Below, piece by piece: positions 53,978-63,470 of a DNA stretch of 64,000 bases. This DNA is from an uncultured Bacteroidota bacterium (GTDB taxonomy: Bacteria > Bacteroidota > Bacteroidia > Chitinophagales > Chitinophagaceae): assembly GCA_903824665.1 (NCBI GenBank), contig CAIJXT010000020.1, positions 41,393 through 105,392 on the forward strand, in the 5' to 3' direction. The notes below the pieces were generated by a model, which saw only the letters and a list, made by a program, of their open reading frames with translations, was not told the origin of the DNA and made no database searches. Position 1 is the stretch's first letter. Each line of letters opens with the position of its first letter. The translations under genes were made by a program, and so were the position numbers.

Positions 53978-55828
53978 ATGAAAAAATGCACACTCTTCCT
54001 GCTTGCCTTTGTGCTCTGCGGCATACTCAGTGCCCAGGAACTAACGCCTTCACAAAAAATCATTGTACCGCTCAAAGAGCAACAAAGAACATTAGACAGC
54101 CTGCAGGCAATGTCTTTCAAAACCGCAAAAAAGACAGCAGCCAAAACAACCGCCAGTACCATTTTCGATACAACAGTATGGGCATGGCACATTGACAGCA
54201 CATGGGGAGCCGGTCTGTCTACCGCCGAAAAGCTCAATGTTTTCAACACTTTTTGGGGTCAGGTCGACTCTTTCTACTCCAGCTTTATCGGTCTGCCCAT
54301 GTACAACTGGGACTCTATCATCAATGCCATGCGTACCGAAATCTCCGGTGGAGTAAGTAAAGGGCGTTTTGCAGGCATTATCGGCCAGTTATCTTCCTAT
54401 ATCAATGACGGCCACGGTCAATTCTATGACTATGATATGTTTTCAAGTCCGTCTTATTTTGGCAAACCGCTTCTATACGGTCCATCCGGGGCGTTTGGCG
54501 CCTGTGTTACCATGCTCGACGATTCCTCTGCAATGGTGTATACCGCTATGCCGGGCAACCCCTTGGGACTGGCTCCCGGAGACCTGCTGCTGGGGTATAA
54601 CGGCATACCCTGGAAACAGCTGATCGCTATGATCCTGAGACATCAATTGCCCAATGGCGTCACACACCGGTCTACAGATTCAGCCACCTGGCACAACTAT
54701 GTTTCTGCTATCCTCACCAACGCCCTGCTTTTCGATACCCTCAATGTAGAGAAATGCGATGGCACCAGAGTCAACTTCCCTACATCTGAGGTCTGGGTAC
54801 CTTATTCGGGCACCAATTTCTGCACCGAACAATTGGACGTTGCAGGCGTGCACAAAATGACCTACAACGAGTTCTATACCAACAACCGCATGATCACATC
54901 AGGTGTCATTACCGGAACAGGCATAGGTTATGTGGCCCTCTACGACTGCGGCGACATTTCGGGAGATTCTTTGTACAACACCGTAAAAAGTCTGGTAGAA
55001 GACAGCCTGGCAGAAGGCCTGATCATCGATATCCGCACCAACTTCGGTGGCTCCATTCTTACATTCATGAAAGCATTTTACTACCTCAGCTATGGTGATT
55101 TCCCATGGATGGGGTGGGCAAATCGCTTTAACACTACCGACAGGTATAATATGAATCCATCTGTAGGCCTGCCCTATATCTATGGCGACACAGACGATGA
55201 TCCAAATTTTTTCGACAAAAAAGTAGCGCTGCTCGTGGGGCCGGGCGCGGTGAGTGCCGGCGACATGATGCAGGTAATGTATGCCCATCACCCTTCACTA
55301 AAGATCATTGGCAAACCAACAGCAGGCGCCTTCGGTTCCTACCGCAACATAGCAATGCCCTACTCCAACTATTTTGCATCGCGGCAAAACGGCGACTGCT
55401 ACCGTGCCGAAGACAATACATTCTTTCTTTCGCACCGAAACTTCCCCATAGATTCTTTTGTGTGGTTCAACCGTGCCAGTGTATGCAACAATGAAGACAA
55501 TGTGCTCACAACCGCTATAAAATGGATTAAGCCGGATCTTTCCATCCGCAACCTATCGGTAGCACCACCAACCATCAAGATATACCCAAACCCATCCTCG
55601 GGCTATTTCAATATCCAGATCAACGCTCCTGCCGCCGGTAGCGGGCAGCTGAAACTTTACAATAGTCTGGGCACTGTGGTAGCTGGCATGCCCATAAACC
55701 TCGTGGACGGGGACAACAAATTTAAACTTGATCTTACCGGCCTCAGACTCCCAACCGGATCATACATGCTGGAACTCAGAAGCGAGGGTATTGGCACTGT
55801 GGTAAAAAAGGTTGCCATAATCGAATAA
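53978..55828 (+). CDS. S41 family peptidase with T9SS sorting domain
   Basis: The 616-residue protein has a signal peptide (MKKCTLFLLAFVLCGILSAQ). The S41 catalytic domain is in the middle: GIGYVALYDCGDISGD, EGLIIDIRTNFGGSILTFMK, and LVGPGAVSAGDMMQVMYAHH, with nucleophile Ser426 in G-A-V-S-A-G. PTAGAFGS follows. C-terminal and tail-specific proteases share this layout; the PDZ domain, if any, is minimal (LAPGDLLLGYNGIPWKQL reads like one). The last 85 residues (IKIYPNPSSGYFNIQINAPA, ending VVKKVAIIE) are a T9SS sorting domain, so it is a secreted or surface protease. The substrate is unknown. A bidirectional terminator follows. Confidence 0.9.
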   Translation: MKKCTLFLLAFVLCGILSAQELTPSQKIIVPLKEQQRTLDSLQAMSFKTAKKTAAKTTASTIFDTTVWAWHIDSTWGAGLSTAEKLNVFNTFWGQVDSFYSSFIGLPMYNWDSIINAMRTEISGGVSKGRFAGIIGQLSSYINDGHGQFYDYDMFSSPSYFGKPLLYGPSGAFGACVTMLDDSSAMVYTAMPGNPLGLAPGDLLLGYNGIPWKQLIAMILRHQLPNGVTHRSTDSATWHNYVSAILTNALLFDTLNVEKCDGTRVNFPTSEVWVPYSGTNFCTEQLDVAGVHKMTYNEFYTNNRMITSGVITGTGIGYVALYDCGDISGDSLYNTVKSLVEDSLAEGLIIDIRTNFGGSILTFMKAFYYLSYGDFPWMGWANRFNTTDRYNMNPSVGLPYIYGDTDDDPNFFDKKVALLVGPGAVSAGDMMQVMYAHHPSLKIIGKPTAGAFGSYRNIAMPYSNYFASRQNGDCYRAEDNTFFLSHRNFPIDSFVWFNRASVCNNEDNVLTTAIKWIKPDLSIRNLSVAPPTIKIYPNPSSGYFNIQINAPAAGSGQLKLYNSLGTVVAGMPINLVDGDNKFKLDLTGLRLPTGSYMLELRSEGIGTVVKKVAIIE

Positions 55829-55955
55829 TAACTGGGTCACCCCTCCCTCTGACGAAAGCACCTCTTGGGTCATGCGCCTACCGAAAAGCCTGTGTTTATT
55901 CCTCTGCGCTTGTCACCCTTCCCCATCTGCCTACTGATCACGTTATCTGAAATAG

Positions 55956-55982
55956 AAAATGCCGCGAATTTCGCGGCATTTT
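55956..55982. terminator. bidirectional terminator between convergent genes
   Basis: AAAATGCCGCGAA (55956-55968) and TTCGCGGCATTTT (55970-55982) are 13-bp perfect arms around one base. T-runs exist on both strands, and it sits between the S41 and rny stops. Confidence 0.85.
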
Positions 55983-56005
55983 TAGTGTATCTCAATTCAG
56001 TCGCA

Positions 56006-57580
56006 CTACCTCGCCACGTTCACAGCCCTCAGTTCCCTGATCACTGTTACTTTCACCTGGCCCGGATACTGCATTTCCTTCTGTATTTTATCGGCTATCT
56101 CGAAAGACAGCTTCTGGCTTTCGGCATCGTTTATCTTATCAGCCTCCACCATTACACGCAGCTCGCGTCCAGCCTGTATAGCATAAGCCTTTTCTACGCC
56201 AGTATAAGCCATAGCCAGGTTTTCCAGGTCCTTTATCCGCTGCATATAGCTTGCCATCATCTCGCGCCTTGCACCCGGTCTTGCACCGCTTATGGCGTCA
56301 CAAGCCTGTACTATCGGCGATATGATGTAGAGCATCTCCATTTCGTCGTGGTGCGCACCTATCGCATTCACAATAGAGGCATGCTCACCGCAACGCTCTG
56401 CAACCTTGGCACCCAGCAATGCGTGGCTCAATTCTGTTTCCTCGTCAGGCACCTTACCTATATCATGCAGCAATCCTGCACGCTTGGCCAGTTTTATTAC
56501 CTTCTGCCCCAGCCCCAGTTCCGATGCCATGATTCCGCATAGATTCGCAGTTTCCTTCGAGTGCATAAGAAGGTTCTGACCGTAAGACGAACGGAACCTC
56601 ATCTTGCCCACCAAACGCACCAGATCTTTATGCAATCCATGTACGCCCAGTTCTATAATGGTACGCTCACCGATCTCCATGATCTGCTCTTCCAGCTGTT
56701 TCTTGGTCTTCTCCACCACCTCTTCAATACGGGCGGGGTGTATACGACCATCCTGTACCAGACGTTGTAGCGACAGGCGGGCTATTTCTCTGCGCAATGG
56801 GTCGAAACAGCTCAGCACTATTGCCTCAGGGGTATCGTCAATTACCAGATCCACACCGGTTGCGGCTTCCAGCGCGCGTATGTTACGGCCCTCGCGGCCT
56901 ATGATCTGTCCCTTAATCTCATCGCTCTCCAGATTGAACACCGTAATGGCATTCTCTATCGCCTGCTCTGAGCCAAGGCGCTGAATGCTCTGTATGATGA
57001 TCTTTTTAGCTTCTTTAGAGGCATTCAGCTTCGCCTCCTCCATAATGTCCTTCACATGGGCCATGGCACGGGTGCGGGCTTCTTCCTTCACCACCTCCAT
57101 CAACTCTGTCTTGGCCTGCTCAGCCGACAAACCAGCTACTTTTTCCAGCCGCTTTACATGCTCCTCGTGGTGCTTGTCCAGCTCCGTCTTCTTGATGTTG
57201 AATGCCTTTATCTGGTTTTCCAGATTCTCCTTCAGCGTTTCATTTTCCTGTGTCTGCCGCTGCAGTGCCGATGTCTTTTCGTTCAGCTGCTGGTGCTGCT
57301 GCTTCAGTTTATTCTCGTTCTCTGCTATTTTTTGTGTGCGCTGTGTTACGTCTTTCTCGTGTGTGCTCTTTAATTGTAAAAAATGTTCTTTTGCCTCCAG
57401 TAATTTCTTTTCTTTCAGGGTTTCTGCGAGTGTTTTCGCATCTTCAATAGTCTTTTTAGCAATTGCATCGGCCTCCTCAACCTGCTGCCTTGTGTTCTTG
57501 GCAAATACCAGCTTGCCAAGAAATACACCTATTAATAAAGCCCCGATCGCTACGATTGCGGCTATGATTGTCGAATCCAT
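56006..57580 (-). CDS. rny: ribonuclease Y
   Basis: The 524-residue protein has an N-terminal membrane helix (about residues 5-22, [18 protein letters not shown]), a long coiled coil to about residue 205, a KH domain with [20 protein letters not shown], and an HD phosphodiesterase domain with [21 protein letters not shown]-terminal motifs are [20 protein letters not shown] and [14 protein letters not shown]. RNase Y initiates mRNA decay from the membrane. Length and all motifs are standard. The gene is transcribed alone from an AT-rich region. Confidence 0.96.
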   Translation of the reverse strand: MDSTIIAAIVAIGALLIGVFLGKLVFAKNTRQQVEEADAIAKKTIEDAKTLAETLKEKKLLEAKEHFLQLKSTHEKDVTQRTQKIAENENKLKQQHQQLNEKTSALQRQTQENETLKENLENQIKAFNIKKTELDKHHEEHVKRLEKVAGLSAEQAKTELMEVVKEEARTRAMAHVKDIMEEAKLNASKEAKKIIIQSIQRLGSEQAIENAITVFNLESDEIKGQIIGREGRNIRALEAATGVDLVIDDTPEAIVLSCFDPLRREIARLSLQRLVQDGRIHPARIEEVVEKTKKQLEEQIMEIGERTIIELGVHGLHKDLVRLVGKMRFRSSYGQNLLMHSKETANLCGIMASELGLGQKVIKLAKRAGLLHDIGKVPDEETELSHALLGAKVAERCGEHASIVNAIGAHHDEMEMLYIISPIVQACDAISGARPGARREMMASYMQRIKDLENLAMAYTGVEKAYAIQAGRELRVMVEADKINDAESQKLSFEIADKIQKEMQYPGQVKVTVIRELRAVNVAR

Positions 57581-57793
57581 AATTTTTAAGTAGTTTTATA
57601 TGATAAATATTCAATGTCCTCATACCCATTATAGTCATTTTTTACTTATATAAATGTGGGCATAGTATTAACGTGCTAAGTTAATAAAAGATTTCCGTAC
57701 ATCGGAAATTACATCCCATACATATAATTACGTAATGTTAAAAACTTCTTATGACAGGTTATATATAGCACTGTAACTTTACGCTGGTCTACA

Positions 57794-58597
57794 ATGTACT
57801 TAGCTATGGCAATGGTATTGGGTTATGCATACTGCAATGTATCTGTTTTGCCGGTTCGCAAAGAGCCCTACCATACTGCCGAGCAGACTACCCAACTCCT
57901 GTTTGGCGAAAAGGCTGAAGTACAACAAACCAACAACCGCGACTGGGCAAAGATCCGCTGCGAATGGGATGGCTACGAAGGCTGGTGCAAATTGTCGCAA
58001 CTGGCGATAATTCAGAAAAAAGAATACCGGAAAAATGTAAAATGCTGCTCAGGCTCACATTATGGCAGGATTGAGATGCCTGCCAGCGAAATGCCGCTGC
58101 CCCTTGGTGCTGTATTGCATGGCATGAAAGGCGGAAAAATAATAATAGGTAGTGAATCCGGAAAATTCAAAGGAATAAAAGATAACTTTCACAAAGCAGT
58201 ACCCAACGAGAAATCACTCGGCGAGGCTGCCGCCCATTACCTGCACGCTCCCTACCAATGGGGTGGTCGCACTGTGGCAGGCATAGATTGCTCCGGGCTC
58301 ACCCAAATGGCGTACAAACTTTGCAACTTCCCCTTGCTGCGCGATGCGGCACAGCAGGCTACACAGGGCAAACTGGTCGATTTTCTGCTGAATGGCCGCT
58401 GTGGTGATCTGGCCTTTTTTGAAGAAAAAGAAGGCAACATCAATCATGTAGGCATGCTCCTGGACAATGAAACCATTATTCATGCCACAGATACCGCGGG
58501 AAGGGTTGTTATAGACCGGATAGACCAACAGGGCATAATAAGTATTGCGCTGAAAAAACGGACGCACAATCTCCGGATGGTTCGAAGAATGTTTTAA
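57794..58597 (+). CDS. C40 (NlpC/P60) peptidase with SH3-like domains
   Basis: The 267-residue protein has a hydrophobic start (MYLAMAMVLGYAYCNVSVLP), so it is weakly export-like. A bacterial SH3-like domain spans about residues 15-70 (LLFGEKAEVQQTNNRDWAKI, then RCEWDGYEGWCKLSQL) and a second follows to 130. The NlpC/P60 catalytic domain has Cys166 in AGIDCSGLTQMAYKL, His218 in NINHVGMLLD and His230 in ETIIHATD, the C-H-H triad. These enzymes cut murein stem peptides, typically between D-Glu and the diamino acid. A TAACTTTA is at 57774-57781. Confidence 0.9.
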   Translation: MYLAMAMVLGYAYCNVSVLPVRKEPYHTAEQTTQLLFGEKAEVQQTNNRDWAKIRCEWDGYEGWCKLSQLAIIQKKEYRKNVKCCSGSHYGRIEMPASEMPLPLGAVLHGMKGGKIIIGSESGKFKGIKDNFHKAVPNEKSLGEAAAHYLHAPYQWGGRTVAGIDCSGLTQMAYKLCNFPLLRDAAQQATQGKLVDFLLNGRCGDLAFFEEKEGNINHVGMLLDNETIIHATDTAGRVVIDRIDQQGIISIALKKRTHNLRMVRRMF

Positions 58598-58641
58598 CGC
58601 CCAATCCGCAAAATACACAACCCAAAGACATGCCCTTATGA

Positions 58642-59442
58642 TCAGGGCATATCCTCCGAATGCCTGCGGATGTATCCCTTCATAATGCCCTTTCCCGTAT
58701 CCCTTACAAACGAGATAATCTCATCGCGCTCATCAGATACCGGTATTTCGGTTTCGATGATGCTCAGCGCCTTAGATACATTGTACCCTCTTACAAACAG
58801 AATACGGTAAATGTCAAGTATGTGGTTGATCTTTTCTATCGAATATCCCCTGCGCTTGAGGCCTACTGAGTTTACACCTACGTAGGATAGAGGTTCGCGT
58901 GCGGCTTTCACATAAGGTGGTATATCCTTGCGCACCAGCGACCCGCCGGTCACAAAAGCATGCGACCCTATACGTACAAACTGCTGCACTGCCGTAAGGC
59001 CGGCAAGCACCACGCAGTCGCCAACTATGATGTGCCCAGCAAGCGTTGTATTGTTTGAGAATATACAATGGTTACCGATCTCGCAGTCGTGCGCAATATG
59101 GGTATACGCCATGATCAGGCAGTTGTTGCCGATCTTTGTCGCATTACGGTCTGTTGTGCCACGGTTTATCGTCACGCATTCACGTATAGTGGTATTGTCA
59201 CCTATTATCGTAATGGTGTCCTCTCCTTTGAATTTCAGGTCCTGCGGAATAGCTGAGATAATAGAGCTTGGAAATATCTGGCAATTCTTGCCTATTCGCG
59301 CTCCTTCCATTATCGTCACGTTCGATCCGATCCATGTTCCTTCTCCTATCTCCACATTCTTGTGAACAGTAGTGAACGGATCGATCCGTACGTTTGGTGC
59401 AATTTTTGCGTCCGGATGGACATATGTAAGCGGGTGGATCAT
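58642..59442 (-). CDS. lpxA: UDP-N-acetylglucosamine acyltransferase (lipid A)
   Basis: The 266-residue protein is a left-handed beta-helix of hexapeptide repeats with the LpxA catalytic motif MAYTHIAHDCEIGNHC (His118 equivalent to the E. coli catalytic His) and a helical C-terminal part (SIEKINHILDIYRILFVRGY). It adds the first 3-hydroxyacyl chain in lipid A synthesis. Its start overlaps the lpxC/fabZ stop by four bases (ATGA). Confidence 0.95.
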   Translation of the reverse strand: MIHPLTYVHPDAKIAPNVRIDPFTTVHKNVEIGEGTWIGSNVTIMEGARIGKNCQIFPSSIISAIPQDLKFKGEDTITIIGDNTTIRECVTINRGTTDRNATKIGNNCLIMAYTHIAHDCEIGNHCIFSNNTTLAGHIIVGDCVVLAGLTAVQQFVRIGSHAFVTGGSLVRKDIPPYVKAAREPLSYVGVNSVGLKRRGYSIEKINHILDIYRILFVRGYNVSKALSIIETEIPVSDERDEIISFVRDTGKGIMKGYIRRHSEDMP

Positions 59443-60905
59443 TTTTTGTCTTTTCTTATGAGTTGTGCTACCAATTCAGCCTCAGTAGCAAGTTTATTAC
59501 CTACATATGCCGTTCCCTTCATTTCGCATATTCCGCGCCTTATCGGACTTAGCAGTTCCAGTTTCAGGATCAGCGTATCTCCTGGCCGTACTATTTGTTT
59601 GAACTTTACCTTGTCAATCTTCAGAAAATAAGTATCATAATTTTCCGGATCGCTGATCGTGTTGAGTGCCAGTATACCGCCGGTCTGCGCAAGTGCCTCT
59701 ATCTGCAATACGCCCGGCATCACCGGATTATTGGGAAAGTGCCCCTGAAAGAAATGCTCGTTAAAGGTTACACTCTTAATACCCACCACATGGCTATCGC
59801 TAAGTTCTATGATCTTATCTACAAACAGGAACGGATACTTGTGTGGAAGCACCTTGGTAATATGATTGATGTCGTATATCGCCTCTCTTGACGGGTCGTA
59901 ATGAGGGATATCCGCTATGTGCTTGTTCTTCTTTATGTACTGCTTGATCTTTCTCGCAAATTCAACATTTGTAGCGTGGCCTGGCCGGCTGGCTATTATA
60001 TGCGCCTTGATGGCGTGCCCTGCCAATGCCAGATCTCCTATTACATCCAGCAGCTTGTGGCGTGCAGGCTCGTTGGTAAAATGCAGCTGAACATTGTTCA
60101 GGATACCTTCCTGTTTTACTTCAATTTTTTGTTTGTTGAACACCTTTGCCAGCCGCTCCAGCTCTTCCGGATCCACCACCTTATCTACCACTACAATAGC
60201 GTTGCTCAGATCACCACCCTTTATCAGGTTGTTGTCCAGCAGATACTCCAGCTCATGCAGAAAGCAAAATGTGCGGCATGGGCCTATTTCACTCTTGAAC
60301 TCAGAGATATGCTTCAGCGCCGCATGCTGCGTGCCCAATACCGGCGAGTTGAAATCAATCAGCGCTGTGATCTGGTAGTCATTAGATGGCAGTGCCAGCA
60401 TGTCTACCTTCTTCACAGGGTCATAATAATGAATGTTGCTGTCTATAGAATAAACAATGCGCCTGGCTTCCTGCTCCTCTATTCCGGCACTTTCTATGGC
60501 GTCCATAAATTGTTTGGAACTGCCATCCATTATCGGCACTTCAGGGCCATCCATTTCTATCAGCACATTGTCAACCCCCAGGCCCACCAGTGCGGCCATG
60601 GTGTGCTCTATCGTGCTCACCCGCGCGCCATTATATTCTATCGTTGTTCCTCTCGATGTATCTACAACAAAGTCCACATCCGCTTTTACCATCGGCTTCT
60701 CAGGCAGATCTACCCGCTGAAAACGAATACCATGTCCGGGATTTGCCGGTCTCATGGTCATGGTCACATCGGCACCGGTATGCAATCCCACACCACGCAA
60801 CGTAACCTGACTCTTCAGCGTATGCTGGTTCTGGTTTCCGTTACCTACATGCAGCGTATCTGCCTTTTTCCTGCTTTCCGCTTTCAAAAATATTTCTTCG
60901 CTCAC
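59439..60905 (-). CDS. LpxC deacetylase fused to FabZ dehydratase
   Basis: The 488-residue fusion has LpxC at residues 25 to about 325 (LRGVGLHTGADVTMTMRPAN; STIEHTMAALVGLGVDNVLI, zinc His; DGPEVPIMDGSSKQF; HKLLDVIGDLALAGHAIKAH, HKxxD) and FabZ at about 340-488 (KVLPHKYPFLFVDKIIELSD; GHFPNNPVMPGVLQIEALAQ). The LpxC half removes the acetyl group in the committed step of lipid A synthesis; the FabZ half dehydrates 3-hydroxyacyl-ACP. The fusion, typical of Bacteroidota, may tie lipid A flux to fatty acid elongation. It overlaps lpxD by four bases upstream and lpxA by four downstream. Confidence 0.96.
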   Translation of the reverse strand: MSEEIFLKAESRKKADTLHVGNGNQNQHTLKSQVTLRGVGLHTGADVTMTMRPANPGHGIRFQRVDLPEKPMVKADVDFVVDTSRGTTIEYNGARVSTIEHTMAALVGLGVDNVLIEMDGPEVPIMDGSSKQFMDAIESAGIEEQEARRIVYSIDSNIHYYDPVKKVDMLALPSNDYQITALIDFNSPVLGTQHAALKHISEFKSEIGPCRTFCFLHELEYLLDNNLIKGGDLSNAIVVVDKVVDPEELERLAKVFNKQKIEVKQEGILNNVQLHFTNEPARHKLLDVIGDLALAGHAIKAHIIASRPGHATNVEFARKIKQYIKKNKHIADIPHYDPSREAIYDINHITKVLPHKYPFLFVDKIIELSDSHVVGIKSVTFNEHFFQGHFPNNPVMPGVLQIEALAQTGGILALNTISDPENYDTYFLKIDKVKFKQIVRPGDTLILKLELLSPIRRGICEMKGTAYVGNKLATEAELVAQLIRKDKK

Positions 60906-61975
60906 TTTTTATATTCCAGATTTTGCGTGCTTAACAACGCGGTTAATTCATGTACTGTTTCTTCCAGCTTTAGTAGCCGGTGTTGCAACTCCGGCAAATT
61001 TCTAAAAATTGCCTGACTTTTTAATGAACTTTTATATTCAAATGCGGGCGTTCCGTTTAAAGTGGTGTTTTCATTGCTCACAGACTTCGATAAGCCGCTC
61101 TGGGCGTTTATCCGCGTTCCGTCTGCAATATGAATGTGACCTACTATGCCCACCTGCCCGCCTATAACACAATTCCTGCCGATCTTTGTACTGCCCGATA
61201 TACCGGTCTGGGCTGCTATAACCGTATTGGCTCCTATTTCTACATTATGCGCCACCTGTATCAGATTGTCCAGTTTCACGCCGCTTCTTATAATCGTTGA
61301 CCCCATGGTAGCCCTGTCAATCGTTGTGTTTGCGCCTATCTCCACATCATCCTCTATGATCACATTACCTATCTGAGCAATCTTTTTATAAGTCCCATCT
61401 TTCAGTGGCGCAAACCCGAACCCATCGCCACCAATTACAGAACCGGAATGAATCACTACCCTGCTGCCCAACTGACACCCATGATATATTTTCACCCCCG
61501 CAAACACCTTGGAATCTGCGTTGATCACCACATTATTACCCACATAACTGCCGGGATATATTTTAACCCCGTCACCTATTACTGTTTGGTCTCCAATATA
61601 CGAAAATGCGCCTATGTATACATTCTTGCCTATACTTGCGGTAGGCGAGATGTAACATGGCTGCTCAATTCCTGTCTTATCGCTGCCGGAGATCATTTTG
61701 TTATACTGCTCCAGCAAAAACGCAAAACTGCTGTATGCATCCTTTACCCTGATCAATGTCGGGATTACCGGATGCACGGTCTCCAGTGTCTCATTTACAA
61801 TGATCACTGAAGCCGTTGAAGAATAAAGGTACTCCTCATATTTCGGATTCGACAAAAAACACAAATCCCCTTTCTGTGCCTCCTCTATTTTAGCAACCCC
61901 ACTTACTTTGGCGTCCGGATCTCCTTCCAGTTTGCCTTGTACCAGTGTAGCTATCTGCTGCGCTGTAAACTGCAT
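60902..61975 (-). CDS. lpxD: UDP-3-O-(3-hydroxyacyl)glucosamine N-acyltransferase
   Basis: The 357-residue protein begins with the LpxD uridine-binding domain (QFTAQQIATLVQGKLEGDPD, VSGVAKIEEAQKGDLCFLSN) and continues as a left-handed beta-helix with the active-site VAHNVEIGANTVIAAQTGIS. The C-terminal helix closes the trimer (LPELQHRLLKLEETVHELTA). It adds the N-linked acyl chain to the LpxC product. The stop overlaps the lpxC/fabZ ATG by four bases. Confidence 0.96.
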   Translation of the reverse strand: MQFTAQQIATLVQGKLEGDPDAKVSGVAKIEEAQKGDLCFLSNPKYEEYLYSSTASVIIVNETLETVHPVIPTLIRVKDAYSSFAFLLEQYNKMISGSDKTGIEQPCYISPTASIGKNVYIGAFSYIGDQTVIGDGVKIYPGSYVGNNVVINADSKVFAGVKIYHGCQLGSRVVIHSGSVIGGDGFGFAPLKDGTYKKIAQIGNVIIEDDVEIGANTTIDRATMGSTIIRSGVKLDNLIQVAHNVEIGANTVIAAQTGISGSTKIGRNCVIGGQVGIVGHIHIADGTRINAQSGLSKSVSNENTTLNGTPAFEYKSSLKSQAIFRNLPELQHRLLKLEETVHELTALLSTQNLEYKK

Positions 61976-62079
61976 GTATGGTTTAGTTTCTATGGTTCAA
62001 ACTGATACAAACACCTTTTTCACTTCTGTCTCCTGTTACGTTAAATCAGCCCGTGGGGTACAAATTGCGCTCAAAATAA

Positions 62080-63297
62080 TCATTGAATATAGCAAATGTA
62101 GTTTTTATGTACCGCTCTGGCAAGAGCTGCGCTTACTAAAGTATCGTCAATTTCTGTTATATTTTTGATAATTCCGCTTTTTGTTTCAATTTTTATCAAT
62201 TCATCATTGATATTATAAGTACTGTTCGATGTTACCCCCCCAAATACAAAATAATGTAGATCTGAGTCTGCGATATCATACGCTTTTCTCACCCGTTCCT
62301 TATACGCTGTCAAATAGCTTGCCAAAGATTCAGAACTAAACAAAACTTTATACAATTTTCTCAAAACGAGCATTCTGCAAAGCGCTGACAGTATCTTGTC
62401 CTTATGGTTTTGCCATACTTTTATGGATGCGATCACATCTGTGTCATCCAATTCACAAAAACGGTTCAGGTGTTCCGGATTATTTCTGAAATCCTCTTCG
62501 GTGAGATCTCTGGTAAGAAAGTAAGATAGCGACGGGGTAGCAAAAAGACTCGTGCCGTCTTTCACCAGTTCCTTAGCTCGTTTCAAAATATTGATCAATA
62601 ACATCTCCGAGCTCAACACCGTTTTGTGCAGATAAACCTGCCAGTACATAAGCCTTCTGGCTATGATGAACTTCTCCACCGAATGCACGCCCTTTTCCTC
62701 CACTACCAGCTCATTGTCCCGCACGGTCAGCATTTGCAGTATTCTGTCATAACCAATCACACCTTCCGATACACCCGTATAAAAACTGTCCCTATTCAGA
62801 TAGTCCATACGGTCTACATCCAGCTGGCTCGATACCAACTGGTGCAAATAATTTTTCGGATAGGTCCTGTCAAAAATCTGTATTGCTTTGTCTAGCATCC
62901 CACCGGTTTCATTATTCAACCTGTTCATGATCAGCCGCGAGAGCGCTTCATGCGATACGCCGCCCACAAGCGACTTCTCCAGCGAATGCGAAAATGGCCC
63001 GTGCCCTATATCATGCAGCAATGCAGCCATCCTTGTTGCTAGATATTCATCTTTTTCAGGGCAGATACCTTTTGCCTTCAACTCATCCATTGCTTTCCCA
63101 GCCAGGTGACAGGCACCCAGCGAATGGGCAAACCGGGTATGCTCTGCTCCGGGATACACATGGTGAGCCAAACCCATTTGCTTTACCCTGCGCAGTCGCT
63201 GAAACCATGGGTGGTCTATCAATTGCATCAGTTCCTTTTCAGGAAACCTGATAAATCCATACACCGGATCATTTACAATTTTCACTTTAATACTCAT
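62080..63297 (-). CDS. HD-domain phosphohydrolase, dGTPase-like
   Basis: The 405-residue protein has the HD motifs: TRFAHSLGACHLAGKAMDEL, then MAALLHDIGHGPFSHSLEKS, HEALSRLIMNR and QLDVDRMDYLNRDSFYTGVS, following the H...HD...D order of the dNTPase/HD superfamily phosphohydrolases. The later region (YDRILQMLTVRDNELVVEEK; RRLMYWQVYLHKTVLSSEML) is the insertion typical for this Bacteroidota group, which is often encoded directly upstream of lpxD. It lies 104 bp upstream of lpxD on the same strand. The natural substrate is unknown; dGTP or other dNTPs are inferred by family. Confidence 0.88.
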   Translation of the reverse strand: MSIKVKIVNDPVYGFIRFPEKELMQLIDHPWFQRLRRVKQMGLAHHVYPGAEHTRFAHSLGACHLAGKAMDELKAKGICPEKDEYLATRMAALLHDIGHGPFSHSLEKSLVGGVSHEALSRLIMNRLNNETGGMLDKAIQIFDRTYPKNYLHQLVSSQLDVDRMDYLNRDSFYTGVSEGVIGYDRILQMLTVRDNELVVEEKGVHSVEKFIIARRLMYWQVYLHKTVLSSEMLLINILKRAKELVKDGTSLFATPSLSYFLTRDLTEEDFRNNPEHLNRFCELDDTDVIASIKVWQNHKDKILSALCRMLVLRKLYKVLFSSESLASYLTAYKERVRKAYDIADSDLHYFVFGGVTSNSTYNINDELIKIETKSGIIKNITEIDDTLVSAALARAVHKNYICYIQ

Positions 63298-63412
63298 CCG
63301 GCGCGTAAATTACCTCAATTTTTCAGATCACTTGTCGCACTTACTTAGAGGATACTTAAATAAATTTTTACTGCAGGCGTTGCCTGTTTTCATATTACAA
63401 TATTACTATGTC

Positions 63413-63450
63413 GAAAAACGGGGTTGCCTCCCAAGAGACAACCCCGTTTT
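63413..63450 (-). terminator. terminator of the T9SS cargo at the window end
   Basis: AAAACGGGGTTG (63415-63426) and CAACCCCGTTTT (63439-63450) are 12-bp perfect arms. Read on the minus strand it ends in TTTTTCG and starts 20 bases after the stop at 63471. Confidence 0.8.
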
Positions 63451-63470
63451 GGATTATTGTTGATCTTAGT

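Noticed and set aside
58630..58650. ATGCCCT/AGGGCAT hairpin between the C40 peptidase and lpxA
   Set aside because: The stem overlaps the lpxA stop and has no T-run on either strand; a terminator is possible but unsupported.
59901..61016. A 371-codon open frame on the plus strand
   Set aside because: Antisense to lpxC/fabZ and lpxD, which are certain.
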